NCBI RefSeq assembly: GCF_016785095.1
Contig: NZ_JAEKJB010000010.1
Coordinates: forward strand, 1 to 64,000
Direction: 5' to 3'
From: Alloalcanivorax marinus
GTDB taxonomy: Bacteria; Pseudomonadota; Gammaproteobacteria; Pseudomonadales; Alcanivoracaceae
Length of the DNA stretch: 64,000 nucleotides
The position numbers were made by a program, and so were the translations under genes. Positions 27,658 through 36,672 of the stretch are shown here, piece after piece (the stretch's first letter is position 1; every line of letters begins with the position of its first letter). The notes beneath the pieces were generated by a model. It saw only the letters and a list, made by a program, of their open reading frames with translations, searched no databases and was not told the origin of the DNA.

Positions 27658-28158
27658 ATGTGGCGGGATCACTATGCGCGCCTGGCGCGCTACAACCATT
27701 GGCAGAACGGCCAGGTCCTGAACGCCTGCGCCACCCTCGACGACGGTGAGCGCAAGGCGGAACGCGGGCTGTTCTTCCATTCCATCCACGGTACCCTGAA
27801 CCACCTGCTGCTCACCGACCGCCTGTGGCTGGGCCGCTTCACCGGCAGTCCGTTCGCGGTGGAAAGCCTGGCCCAGGAGCTGTACGGCGACTTCCACACC
27901 CTGTGCCAGGAGCGCAACCGCACCGACCGGGATCTGGCCGACTACGTAGCCACCCTGGAAGAACCGGGTCTGGACGACGACCTCCACTATCTGACCTCCA
28001 CCGGTTCGCCGCGCACCCTTCCCCTGCGCCTGTGCCTGACGCACCTGTTCAACCATCAGACCCACCACCGGGGCCAGCTCACCGCCGCGCTCAGCCAGCT
28101 CGGTCGGGACTTCGGCACCACGGATCTGATCTTCATGCCCGACGACGTTCAACCATGA
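27658..28158 (+). CDS. DinB/YfiT-superfamily metal-binding four-helix protein
   Basis: A 166-residue protein of the DinB family. Predicted metal-binding histidines lie in GTLNHLLLTD (about residue 48) and in HLFNHQTHHRGQ (about 127-138), the typical H...HxxxH arrangement. Family members include thiol-dependent S-transferases and stress proteins, and the reaction here is unknown. It starts at 27658 after GGGGACC. Its stop overlaps the start of the antiporter gene (ATGA), so the two are coupled and perhaps both respond to thiol or electrophile stress. Confidence 0.82.
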   Translation: MWRDHYARLARYNHWQNGQVLNACATLDDGERKAERGLFFHSIHGTLNHLLLTDRLWLGRFTGSPFAVESLAQELYGDFHTLCQERNRTDRDLADYVATLEEPGLDDDLHYLTSTGSPRTLPLRLCLTHLFNHQTHHRGQLTAALSQLGRDFGTTDLIFMPDDVQP

Positions 28159-30113
28159 CCGATACCCTGACCCTGGTGGTGATCCTGCTCGCCACGGCGG
28201 TGTTCGCCGTGGTGGTGTTCCGCCGCCTGCATTTGCCCCCCATCCTCGCCTACCTGGGCGCCGGCGTGCTCGCCGGCCCCGGCGGCTTCGGCTGGGTAGG
28301 CGACACCTCCGGCATGCGTCACCTGGCGGAGTTCGGCATCGTCTTCCTGCTGTTCTCCCTGGGTCTGGAATTTTCCATCCCACGGCTGCTGGCTCTGCGC
28401 CGGGTAGTGTTCGGCGCCGGGCCGCTGCAACTGGTGCTCACCGCCGTGCCGGTGGCGGCGGTGTTATGGCTGGTGGGCTTGTCGCCGGCGGTGGCCCTGA
28501 TCGGCGGCGGCGCCTTCGCGCTCTCCTCCACCGCCATCGTGATCCGCGATCTGATCACCCGGGGCGCGGTGAACACCGGCTACGGGCGCGCCACCACCGG
28601 TGTACTGCTGTTCCAGGACCTGGCGGCGGTGATCATGCTGGTGCTGCTGCCGGTGCTCGCCGATCCCAGCGCCGGCGACCCGCTGATCACCGCCAGCGCC
28701 ACCCTGGGCAAGGCGGTGCTGTTGTTCGCCGGCATCTATGTGATCGGCAAATGGGTGCTGCCCCGGGCCCTGGAGGAAACCGGCCGCGCCCGTTCCGACG
28801 AAGTGTTCGTGATGACCGCCCTGCTGCTGGCGCTGCTGGCCGCCTGGGTGACCCACGCCCTGGGGCTGTCCATGGCCCTGGGCGCCTTCCTGGCCGGCAT
28901 GATGCTCGGCGAGAGCCACTTCCGCCATCAGATCGAGGCGGACATCCGCCCGTTCCGGGACCTGCTGCTGGGGCTGTTCTTCATGGGCGTGGGCATGCTC
29001 ATCTCGCCGGCCCTGTTCGCCCAGTACTGGCACTGGATTCTGATCGGCGCGGCCTTGCTGATGGTGTGCAAGCTGGTGCTGATCGCCGGGCTGCTGCGGG
29101 TGCTCGGCGAGCGCAAGGAGACCGCCCTGCGCACCGGCATCCTGCTCGCCCAGGGCGGCGAGTTCGGCTTCGTGCTGGTGGCTCTGGCGGTGACCCACGA
29201 CCTGATCACCAATGAGCAGGCCGGCGTGCTGGTGTCCATCACCGTGCTCACCATGGCCGCCACCCCCGCCCTGCTGGAACACAGCGGCACCCTGACCCGC
29301 CGTTTGCTGCGCCAGTGGGAGAAGGAACCGGACACCCCGTCCGTGGACGAAGACACCCACGGCCATGTGCTGCTGTGCGGCTATGGCCGCGTGGGCCAGA
29401 ACCTGATGCGCTACCTGCACCGCTTCCATCACCAGGCGGTGGCCATCGACACCGACCTGGTGCGCATCCAGGAAGCCAGCCAGGCCGGCGAGCGAATCCT
29501 GTTCGGCGACGCCACCCGCAAGGAGATTCTGGAACGGGCCGGCATCCACCGGGCCAGCCTGCTGGTGGTGACCTTCGACGATCCACGCCAGGCGGAACGC
29601 ATTCTGCATACCGCCCACCAGCTTTGTCCGGATCTGCGCGTGCTGGTGCGCACCCGGGACGACACCCATCTGGACGATCTGCTCGGCGCCGGCGCCGCCG
29701 AGGTCGTGCCGGAGGTGCTGGAAGCCTCGCTGATGCTGGTGGCCCATGCCCTGATGATGCTCGACACACCGTTTGGCAAGGTGCTGGCCATGCTGCGTCA
29801 GAGCCGCCGTGAGCGTTACAAGCTGCTGCGCGGCTACTACCACGGTGAGTCCCTGCCCACCGCCGACAGCGCCGGCAATCCCTACCGGCTGCTGCACGCG
29901 GTCACGGTGAGCGGCCAGGCGGCCTGCATCGGCAAGCGCCTCGATCAGCTCGACCTCAAGGAGGGCAAGGTGGAGGTGCAGTCCCTGCGCCGCGATGACC
30001 GCAGCCTGGACTACCCCGCCGGCGACACCGAGCTGCGCGACGGCGACATCCTGATCCTCTATGGTCCCCTGGAAGCCGTGGAAGCCGCCGAGGAGAAACT
30101 GCTCGGCGGCTAG
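28155..30113 (+). CDS. CPA2-family cation:proton antiporter with RCK domains (Kef/YbaL type)
   Basis: A 652-residue membrane antiporter. Residues 1-390 form about 12 transmembrane helices with the family motif FLLFSLGLEFS (about 62) and GVLLFQDLAAV. A TrkA-N nucleotide-binding domain starts at about 400 (VLLCGYGRVGQNLMRY). A TrkA-C domain follows near the end (AACIGKRLDQLDL). Kef-type systems expel K+ in exchange for protons and are gated by glutathione adducts or NAD(H). No KefF/KefG-type ancillary gene is adjacent. Overlap with the DinB-family gene suggests a shared stress role, as inference. Confidence 0.88.
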   Translation: MTDTLTLVVILLATAVFAVVVFRRLHLPPILAYLGAGVLAGPGGFGWVGDTSGMRHLAEFGIVFLLFSLGLEFSIPRLLALRRVVFGAGPLQLVLTAVPVAAVLWLVGLSPAVALIGGGAFALSSTAIVIRDLITRGAVNTGYGRATTGVLLFQDLAAVIMLVLLPVLADPSAGDPLITASATLGKAVLLFAGIYVIGKWVLPRALEETGRARSDEVFVMTALLLALLAAWVTHALGLSMALGAFLAGMMLGESHFRHQIEADIRPFRDLLLGLFFMGVGMLISPALFAQYWHWILIGAALLMVCKLVLIAGLLRVLGERKETALRTGILLAQGGEFGFVLVALAVTHDLITNEQAGVLVSITVLTMAATPALLEHSGTLTRRLLRQWEKEPDTPSVDEDTHGHVLLCGYGRVGQNLMRYLHRFHHQAVAIDTDLVRIQEASQAGERILFGDATRKEILERAGIHRASLLVVTFDDPRQAERILHTAHQLCPDLRVLVRTRDDTHLDDLLGAGAAEVVPEVLEASLMLVAHALMMLDTPFGKVLAMLRQSRRERYKLLRGYYHGESLPTADSAGNPYRLLHAVTVSGQAACIGKRLDQLDLKEGKVEVQSLRRDDRSLDYPAGDTELRDGDILILYGPLEAVEAAEEKLLGG

Positions 30114-30118
30114 AGCGC

Positions 30119-30194
30119 ATCGCGACTGAAGTCGCTCCTACATACCGACCTTGTAGGAGCATACCGACCTTGTAGGAGCGACTTCAGTCGCGAT
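30119..30194. repeat. REP pair with a 19-bp tandem duplication between
   Basis: ATCGCGACTGAAGTCGCTCCT (from 30119) and AGGAGCGACTTCAGTCGCGAT (to 30194) are inverted copies. Between them ATACCGACCTTGTAGGAGC is exactly repeated at 30142-30160 and 30161-30179. The duplication includes part of the second REP, suggesting slippage or a REP-linked rearrangement. It sits between the convergent antiporter and AraC genes. Confidence 0.85.
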
Positions 30195-30206
30195 AACCGC
30201 CGCCAA

Positions 30207-31208
30207 TCACCACCCTGAAGCGGAGCGCCGGGCCCGCTCCGGCGTGCGCCCGGTCCACTGGCGGTAGGCCCGGCTGAAAGCACTGTGCTCCGAGTAACCC
30301 AACAGCAGGGCGATCTCCCCCAGGGTCAGGGACCGGTCCGCCAGGTACTGGTCGGCGAGCTGTTCCCGGGTACGGTCGAGCAGCATTTGCCAGCTCAGGG
30401 CCCGCCCCGCCAGGCGCCGCTGCAAGGTGCGCGGCGACACATGCAGGCGCTCGGCCACCCGCCTGAGGCTTACCCGCCCCTCCGGCAACAACCCCACCAG
30501 GGTGCGCTGCAGGGCCCGGTCGAAATCATCGGAATCCGGCAGGGCCCGCAGCAACGCCCGGGCCTGATGATCAAGCAACGCCCGGGAGGCGGCATCGCTG
30601 CGTGGCAGGCTCAGGCCGAGGAACGACAGCGGAAAACTCACGCTGGTATGGCCCGCGCCGAACGCCACCGGGCAGCCAAGGAATTCCCGGTATGCCCGCC
30701 GCACGCCGGCGTCCGGCGCCGCGAACACGAAACTCACCCGCAGCGGCACCAGACGCCGCTCCAGCAGGCGGCGTATGAAAGTGATCATCGCCGCCACCGA
30801 CACGCTGTCCGCCAGTTCGCCCACCGCTACCGCCGCCGGCCAGCGCATCGTCATGCGGTCCGCGCCGGCCTCCACCTCCACCAGATCCCGACCATAGAAC
30901 AGGCTCTCGTAACGCTGGTAGGCCAGCATCACCTCGCCCAGGGTCTGGCAGGTCAGGGTCAGATAACCCAGCACGCCCACATGACGCGGCTGCACCAGGG
31001 CACCGATCGCCAGGCCTGGCGCCGGCAGCTCCGGGCGCAGCGCCACCGCCCGCGCCAGCAACTCGCGCCACAGCGGTAACGCCACGATGTCCGCCGGGCC
31101 CCGGCTATCCAGTATCGAGCGCAATTCCGGCGCCGGCAGATTTTCCTTGTCCAGCCAGTCGGTGAGCAGTTGCACCCAGGCCCCGGTAACCCGCATGGAC
31201 GTGGCCAT
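30207..31208 (-). CDS. AraC-family regulator with an arabinose-binding-like sensor domain
   Basis: A 333-residue regulator. The N-terminal effector domain (about residues 20-200) is of the Arabinose_bd type found in OruR-like regulators. The C-terminal double helix-turn-helix includes RVSLRRVAERLHVSPRTLQ (about 238) and LLGYSEHSAFSRAYRQWTG (about 297). The ATG at 31208 follows GGGGAAGCGCC. An upstream in-frame extension would run through the operator region and is rejected. It is divergent from the sterol-desaturase-family gene and most likely controls it. The effector is unknown, possibly a lipid or sterol-like compound. Confidence 0.87.
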   Translation of the reverse strand: MATSMRVTGAWVQLLTDWLDKENLPAPELRSILDSRGPADIVALPLWRELLARAVALRPELPAPGLAIGALVQPRHVGVLGYLTLTCQTLGEVMLAYQRYESLFYGRDLVEVEAGADRMTMRWPAAVAVGELADSVSVAAMITFIRRLLERRLVPLRVSFVFAAPDAGVRRAYREFLGCPVAFGAGHTSVSFPLSFLGLSLPRSDAASRALLDHQARALLRALPDSDDFDRALQRTLVGLLPEGRVSLRRVAERLHVSPRTLQRRLAGRALSWQMLLDRTREQLADQYLADRSLTLGEIALLLGYSEHSAFSRAYRQWTGRTPERARRSASGW

Positions 31209-31251
31209 GGCGCTTCCCCATGAATGATGGTGAATGGTAATGATGGCATGA

Positions 31252-31285
31252 ATTGTCAAAAACACGGCGTCATTCGTCAATACAC
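31252..31285 (+). promoter_or_regulatory. Candidate AraC-type operator (GTCAA direct repeats)
   Basis: GTCAAAAACAC (31255-31265) and GTCAATACAC (31276-31285) are near-identical direct repeats 21 bp apart, two helical turns, in the gap between the divergent AraC and desaturase genes. This is the usual layout for AraC-family activators. Confidence 0.5.
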
Positions 31286-31336
31286 CCCTTAGCGTCGCCC
31301 GCACAATGGAGGCTCAGCGACCTGGAGACAGAATCG

Positions 31337-32263
31337 ATGCCCCTGATGGAAATGTTCCACGATGTCTGGCGCGACAGTGGCCTGGAGAGCCTGTGGCTGA
31401 CTCTGTCGCCCTGGCTGGCGCTGGACGAACGACAGATGATCTTCGTCGTCGCGACGCCAGTCTTTATTGGCGTATTCCTGTGGGAATACCTGAAGATCCG
31501 CCACGACCCGGCGCGGGTGGAACCGCGGGAATCGCTGCGTAATTTTCTGCTCGGCGCCGGCTACCAGACCACCGAGTTGCTGTTCGCCGGCGTGATTTCC
31601 TTTCCGGTGTTCGCCCTCGCCTACCATTACCGGCTGCTGGATATCCCGCTCAACTGGGCCACCGGCGCCCTGCTCTGGGTACTCACCGACTTCTGTTTCT
31701 ACTGGTTCCATCGTGGTTCCCACCGGGTGCGCTGGCTGTGGGCCGCCCATGTCACCCACCATTCCTCCGAACGCATGAACTTCTCCACCGCCATGCGCCA
31801 GAACGCCACCAACATCTTCAACGGCGGCTGGCTGGTCTATGTGCCGTTGGCCCTCATCGGCTTCAATCCGGTGTGGATCGGCGTCTGTTATGCCCTGTCC
31901 CTGGTCTACCAGTTCTTTATTCACACCACCCTGGTGGGCCGCCTGCATCCGTGGATCGAGTGGCTCTTCAATACTCCCAGCCACCACCGCGTGCACCATG
32001 CCCGCAACCCGGACTACATCGACCGTAACTACGGCGGCGTCTTCATCGTCTTTGACCGCCTGTTCGGCACCTTCACCGAAGAACGGGACGATGAACCGGT
32101 GGAGTACGGCATCACCCGCCCGGTGTACAGCCACAGCCTGATCGTCAACTGGTGCCATGAATACCGGGATATGTTTCGCGACATGGCCCAACGCGGCTCG
32201 CCGGGCCAGCGGCTCAAACATTTATGGAAGCCGCCGGAGTGGCGCCGGGACGGAAACCGGTGA
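31337..32263 (+). CDS. Sterol desaturase/fatty acid hydroxylase-family membrane protein
   Basis: A 308-residue integral membrane diiron enzyme. Histidine clusters of the family are visible: FHRGSH (about residue 120), HVTHH (about 137) and SHHRVHH (about 217). Four or more hydrophobic segments surround them. Members hydroxylate or desaturate lipids, sterols or carotenoids using O2. The start at 31337 (MPLMEMFHDVW) has GGAGA eight bases upstream. An earlier in-frame ATG at 31253 would overlap the operator repeats and is unlikely. The substrate is unknown; the divergent AraC regulator suggests inducible expression. Confidence 0.85.
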   Translation: MPLMEMFHDVWRDSGLESLWLTLSPWLALDERQMIFVVATPVFIGVFLWEYLKIRHDPARVEPRESLRNFLLGAGYQTTELLFAGVISFPVFALAYHYRLLDIPLNWATGALLWVLTDFCFYWFHRGSHRVRWLWAAHVTHHSSERMNFSTAMRQNATNIFNGGWLVYVPLALIGFNPVWIGVCYALSLVYQFFIHTTLVGRLHPWIEWLFNTPSHHRVHHARNPDYIDRNYGGVFIVFDRLFGTFTEERDDEPVEYGITRPVYSHSLIVNWCHEYRDMFRDMAQRGSPGQRLKHLWKPPEWRRDGNR

Positions 32264-32387
32264 CGGGTTACAAAACAAAACCAATCAAAACATTTACCCC
32301 TCAAGAGGCCTGAAACGCCCGTGCCATGGGCGTTTCCCCCGTTGCACAGCAACGCCATCCATAGCCGGGCCGGATTGTTGAGAAAAA

Positions 32388-32405
32388 CTGTCATATTCGA
32401 ATCAT
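32388..32405 (+). promoter_or_regulatory. Candidate Pho box upstream of the phosphatase operon
   Basis: CTGTCAT-ATTC-GAATCAT follows the 7-4-7 PhoB layout. The first half is a perfect CTGTCAT, and the second matches 4 of 7. It lies about 45 bases before the PhoD-type gene, where PhoB activation would be expected. Confidence 0.5.
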
Positions 32406-32451
32406 GACCGCGCCGTAGCGTGCCGCCAGATTTTCCATATCGAGGCAGGTC

Positions 32452-34164
32452 ATGAAACGACGCGAATTCCTCACCCGTTCCGCCACCGCCGGGCTGTCCC
32501 TGGGCGTGTTGTCCGCCTGCGGGGGCGGCGGCTCCAACTCCTCGGACAACGGCGATACCGGCCAGCCCGGCAACGGCACACCGAACGCTCCGGAGATGCC
32601 CGCCTATGACGGCCCGGACCCGTTCCAGCATGGCGTCGCCAGCGGCGATCCGCTGGCCAATCAGGTGATCCTCTGGACCCGGATCAGCGCCGCCAATCTG
32701 GACGAAATCCCGGTCATCGTGGAGGTGGCCCGGGACCCGGCCTTTACCACGCCGGTGTACCAGGGCGTCGGCTACGCGCGCTCCCAGAACGATTTCACCG
32801 TCAAGCTGGACCCGCTGCTGCCGGACCCGGAGACCACCTATTTCTACCGCTTCCGCAGCCTTGGCTTCACCAGCCCGGTGGGACGCACCCGCACCGCCCC
32901 GGCCCCCGGCGCCCGGGTCGATCACCTGCGCCTGGCGGTGATGTCCTGTTCCAACCTGCCCTATGGCTGGTTCAACGCCTACGGCCGGGTGGCGCGGCGC
33001 GCCGATCTGGACGCCGTGCTGCACCTGGGCGACTACATCTATGAATACGCCCAGGGGGAATACAACGACCCGGACCTGGCGGCGCTGCGCCCGGTGGACC
33101 CGCCCAACGAGATCATCACGCTGGAGGACTACCGCCGTCGCTATGCGTGCTATCGCCGCGACCCGGACCTGCAAGAGTGCCACCGGCAGCACCCCTTCAT
33201 CTGTGTCTGGGACGACCACGAGATCGCCAACGACGCCTGGATGAACGGCGCCGAGAACCACAACGAAGGCGAAGGCGACTTCGCCGACCGCAAGCGCGCG
33301 GCGGTGCGCGCCTACTACGAATGGATGCCCATTCGCATGGGCTTCCCGGACCGGGACATGCGCATCTACCGGCGCTTCGACTATGGCGACCTGCTCACCC
33401 TGGTGATGCTCGATACCCGTCTGATCGGTCGCGACCAGCAAGTCAGCAGCCCTTCGGCGGCCCGCGACCGGAACCGCCAGTTGCTCGGCCAGGACCAGCG
33501 CGAATGGCTGTTCGAACAACTGGAATATTCCCGGGGACGCGGCGCCCGCTGGCATGTGATCGGCCAGCAGGTGATGCTCTCGCCGCTTACCCTGGGCACC
33601 CTGCCGGACATGCCCAACTGGGACCTGGGCGGCGGCGCCCAGCTCAACTACGACCAATGGGACGGTTACGAAACCAGCCGCCGCGCCCTGCTCGGCCGCA
33701 TCGAGGCCATGGCCCTGGACAACACCGTGGTGCTCACCGGCGACATCCACAGTTCCTGGGCCATGGACGTAAGCACCGACCCGGGCAACGCCCTGGTCTA
33801 CAACCGCTTCACCGGCGAGGGCTCCCTGGCGGTGGAGTTCGTGACCCCGGCGGTGACCTCGCCAGCGGCGCCCACCAAGGGGCTCTCCGACCTGGCCCGC
33901 GCCGCCCTGGTGCCGCTCAATCCGCATCTGAAATGGGTGGACCTGTTCCGCCGTGGCTATCTGGTCCTCGACCTCACCGGTGAACATTGCAAAGCCGACT
34001 GGTTCCACCTCAACACGGTCAGCGAACCGGACGACAGCGAGTTCTTCGCCCGCTCCTACCTGACCCGCGATGGCCAGAACCATGTGGAGCGGGCTTCCCA
34101 ACCCAGCGCTCCGAAACCCGACGCGCCGCCGCTGGCGCCTTCAACCCAAGGGATCAAGCCATGA
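32452..34164 (+). CDS. phoD: PhoD-family alkaline phosphatase, Tat-exported lipoprotein
   Basis: A 570-residue phosphodiesterase/alkaline phosphatase. The N terminus has a twin-arginine motif (MKRREFLTRS) followed by a lipobox with the cysteine at residue 23 (VLSAC) and a Gly/Ser linker. This predicts a Tat-exported lipoprotein. Family motifs are GVASGDPLANQVILWTRI, the metal-site stretches HLGDYIYEY and WDDHEIANDAW, and LTGDIHSSW. PhoD enzymes use Ca/Fe and release phosphate from esters outside the cytoplasm. It overlaps the next phosphatase gene by ATGA. A candidate Pho box upstream fits phosphate-starvation control. Confidence 0.88.
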   Translation: MKRREFLTRSATAGLSLGVLSACGGGGSNSSDNGDTGQPGNGTPNAPEMPAYDGPDPFQHGVASGDPLANQVILWTRISAANLDEIPVIVEVARDPAFTTPVYQGVGYARSQNDFTVKLDPLLPDPETTYFYRFRSLGFTSPVGRTRTAPAPGARVDHLRLAVMSCSNLPYGWFNAYGRVARRADLDAVLHLGDYIYEYAQGEYNDPDLAALRPVDPPNEIITLEDYRRRYACYRRDPDLQECHRQHPFICVWDDHEIANDAWMNGAENHNEGEGDFADRKRAAVRAYYEWMPIRMGFPDRDMRIYRRFDYGDLLTLVMLDTRLIGRDQQVSSPSAARDRNRQLLGQDQREWLFEQLEYSRGRGARWHVIGQQVMLSPLTLGTLPDMPNWDLGGGAQLNYDQWDGYETSRRALLGRIEAMALDNTVVLTGDIHSSWAMDVSTDPGNALVYNRFTGEGSLAVEFVTPAVTSPAAPTKGLSDLARAALVPLNPHLKWVDLFRRGYLVLDLTGEHCKADWFHLNTVSEPDDSEFFARSYLTRDGQNHVERASQPSAPKPDAPPLAPSTQGIKP

Positions 34165-35312
34165 GCCTGAAACGACGTGACTTTATTCGTAACCTGTTGA
34201 TCGGCGGCGCCAGCGTACCGGTACTCAGCGCCTGCGGCGGCGGCGGCGGAGGTGGCGGCGACGACCAAGGCGCCACGCCGGGGGGCGGCGAGGAAACCGG
34301 CAACACGCCGGATACTCCGGAGGCACCCCGCACGCTGCGTTTTATCGCCGTCGGCGACACCGGCAGTGGCGGCCAGGGCCAGTATCAGGTGGCCGCCGCC
34401 ATGGAAGCGGTGGTGGCCGAGCGCGGCTGCGACCTGGTGCTGCTCACCGGCGACAACATCTACGAGGCCGGCGTCACCGCCGTGGACGACCCCCAGTTTC
34501 TGGAAAAATTCGAGTATCCCTACCAGAACCTGGATCTGCCATTCTTCCTCTGCCTGGGCAATCACGATTGCGCCAGCACCGTGTTCGGCGGCGGCTCGGA
34601 CAATCAGCGCGGTGATTACCAGGTCATGTACCACTACAGCCGCGACCGCTATTCCAACAAGTGGCACATGCCGGCCCGCTTCTACAGCCAGGCCTTCGAC
34701 ACCTCACGGGAAACGCCCTTTCTGGAACTGTTCGTGGTGGACTCCAACCCGCTCACCAGCTTCTATCTGGACCACGACGAGAACTTCAACTGGAGCAACT
34801 ACGGCTACCCGCAACAAACCTGGATGAAGCGCGCCGTCGGCAAAAGCCAGGCCCACTGGAAGATCGCCATGACCCATGTGCCCTACCGCTCCAATGGCAA
34901 GCACGGCAACGCCGGCGACCTGGACGCCCACCTGCGCTGGATGTTCAATAACCCGGACGCCGATGGCCTGCGCTACAAGGCTTTTCTGGAGGAATGCTTC
35001 GCCGACCGGGCCGACCTGTTGCTCACCGGCCACGACCATTCCCTGCAATGGCTGCAACCGGCGCAAGCCATGGGCCGCACCGAACTGATCGTGTCCGGCG
35101 CCGGCGCCAAGACCGACGACTTCAAGGACGCCAACCGCAACCCGGTGCGCTACCAGAACGACAGCGACTACGGTTTCGTCTGGGTGGAACTGAACGAGGA
35201 CAGCATGACCACGGTGTTCTACCAGGTCTCCCCGGATGACGGCAGCGTGCGCATCGGCCACCAGGAAACCCGCGCCAAGCCGGTCACCGCCGATGTTCTG
35301 GAACCGGCCTGA
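34161..35312 (+). CDS. Purple-acid-phosphatase-like metallophosphoesterase, Tat lipoprotein
   Basis: A 383-residue calcineurin-like phosphoesterase. It has its own twin-arginine signal (MSLKRRDFIRN) and lipobox (VLSACGGGG, Cys about 25), then a Gly/Asp-rich linker. Metal-ligand motifs follow the tartrate-resistant acid phosphatase pattern: GDTGSGG, LTGDNIYEAG, LGNHDC, MTHVPY and GHDHSLQ. It should hydrolyse phosphomonoesters at the envelope. The start overlaps the phoD-like stop (ATGA). Both proteins share nearly the same anchor but have unrelated catalytic folds. Confidence 0.85.
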   Translation: MSLKRRDFIRNLLIGGASVPVLSACGGGGGGGGDDQGATPGGGEETGNTPDTPEAPRTLRFIAVGDTGSGGQGQYQVAAAMEAVVAERGCDLVLLTGDNIYEAGVTAVDDPQFLEKFEYPYQNLDLPFFLCLGNHDCASTVFGGGSDNQRGDYQVMYHYSRDRYSNKWHMPARFYSQAFDTSRETPFLELFVVDSNPLTSFYLDHDENFNWSNYGYPQQTWMKRAVGKSQAHWKIAMTHVPYRSNGKHGNAGDLDAHLRWMFNNPDADGLRYKAFLEECFADRADLLLTGHDHSLQWLQPAQAMGRTELIVSGAGAKTDDFKDANRNPVRYQNDSDYGFVWVELNEDSMTTVFYQVSPDDGSVRIGHQETRAKPVTADVLEPA

Positions 35313-35346
35313 GTGGGGGAACCGACCTGAACGGCGAGCCGGCGGC

Positions 35347-36672
35347 TCAGGCCGCCGGCAACAACAACAACGACAGCGCCGGCACCGCCACCAGCAACAC
35401 GATGCGCACCAGGTCCGCGCCCAGGAAAGGCACGATGCCACGGCTGACCGCCCCCAGGGAGGTGCGTTCGCTGAACTTCTGCACGATGAACAGATTCATG
35501 CCCATGGGCGGGGTAATCAGTCCGATCTCCACCACCATCAAGGCGATGATGCCGAACCAGATGGAAATCTGTGTCTGGGTAAGGTCGAAGAACGGCAGCC
35601 CCACCACGATCGGATAGAAAATCGGCACGGTAAGCAGAATCATGGACAGGGAATCCATCACGCAGCCCAGCAGCAGGTAGATCACCAGGATCGAACACAG
35701 CACCGCGAACGGCGCCATGCCGCTGGCCTGCACCCAGTTCGCCAGTTCCACCGGCATGCGGCTGAGCGCCAGGCCGCTGTTCAGCAGGTCGGCGCCGATC
35801 ACCACCAGATAGATCATGGCGGATGCCTCGGCGGTACCGATCAGGCTTTTCACCAGGCCCTCTCCACGCATGCCGCCACGTACCACGGCGAACAGACCGC
35901 AGGCGCCGGCGCCGATGGAAGCCGCCTCGGTGAGGTTGGCCCAGCCGCCATAGATGCCGAAGATCACCACCAGGAACACCAGCAGCACCGGCGACACTTC
36001 CGCCAGGGCGCGCAGACGCGTGCCCCAGGCCGCCTTGGGGATACGCGGCGCGTCGCGCATGGTGCGCATGGCCACCAGGCGGATCACGATCAAATAACCG
36101 AGCATGGCCACCAGGCCGGGGATGATGGCCGCCACGAACAGCTTGCCGATGGATTCCTGGGTGAGCACCGCGTAGACGATCAGTGGCACCGAAGGCGGGA
36201 TCAGAATACCGAGGGTACCGCCGGCGGCGATGGTGCCGGCCGCCAGCCTGCTTGGGTAGTGGTGTTTCTCCAGCTCCGGCAGCGCCACCTGGCTCATGGT
36301 GGCGGCGGTGGCCAGGGACGAGCCGCAGATGGCGCCAAAGCCGGCGCAGGCGCCGGCGGCGGACATCGCCAGCCCGCCCCGCCAGTGGCCGATGAACGCC
36401 GAGGCGGCGCGGAACAGGGCCCGGGACAAGCCGCCGTGGATGGCGAACTGCCCCATCAGCACGAACAACGGAATCACCGCCAGGTCGTAATCGGACACCC
36501 GCGCGTAGACCAGATTGTTGATGGTGAACAACAGGGCGTTGAGGTTGCCATGGTTGACCAGCACGTAACAGAGAATGCCCGCCAGGAACATGCCGATGCC
36601 CACGTGCACGCGCAGAGCCAGCAAGCCCATCAGCACCGCCAGCACCAGCAGGCCGGTTTGCATGCCGCTCAT
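35347..36672 (-). CDS. dctM: TRAP transporter large permease (DctM)
   Basis: A 441-residue membrane protein with about 12 helices, the ion-coupled channel of a TRAP importer. Family features include FLAGILCYVLVN near the start, GFGAICGSSLATAATMSQVALPE (about residues 107-129) and a second internal-repeat half. The start at 36672 lies inside the dctQ stop (ATGA), with GGGAG in front. Longer upstream frames overlap dctQ and are shadows. It works with DctP and DctQ to import a carboxylate, probably the aromatic acid degraded by the neighbouring hpa genes. Confidence 0.93.
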   Translation of the reverse strand: MSGMQTGLLVLAVLMGLLALRVHVGIGMFLAGILCYVLVNHGNLNALLFTINNLVYARVSDYDLAVIPLFVLMGQFAIHGGLSRALFRAASAFIGHWRGGLAMSAAGACAGFGAICGSSLATAATMSQVALPELEKHHYPSRLAAGTIAAGGTLGILIPPSVPLIVYAVLTQESIGKLFVAAIIPGLVAMLGYLIVIRLVAMRTMRDAPRIPKAAWGTRLRALAEVSPVLLVFLVVIFGIYGGWANLTEAASIGAGACGLFAVVRGGMRGEGLVKSLIGTAEASAMIYLVVIGADLLNSGLALSRMPVELANWVQASGMAPFAVLCSILVIYLLLGCVMDSLSMILLTVPIFYPIVVGLPFFDLTQTQISIWFGIIALMVVEIGLITPPMGMNLFIVQKFSERTSLGAVSRGIVPFLGADLVRIVLLVAVPALSLLLLPAA

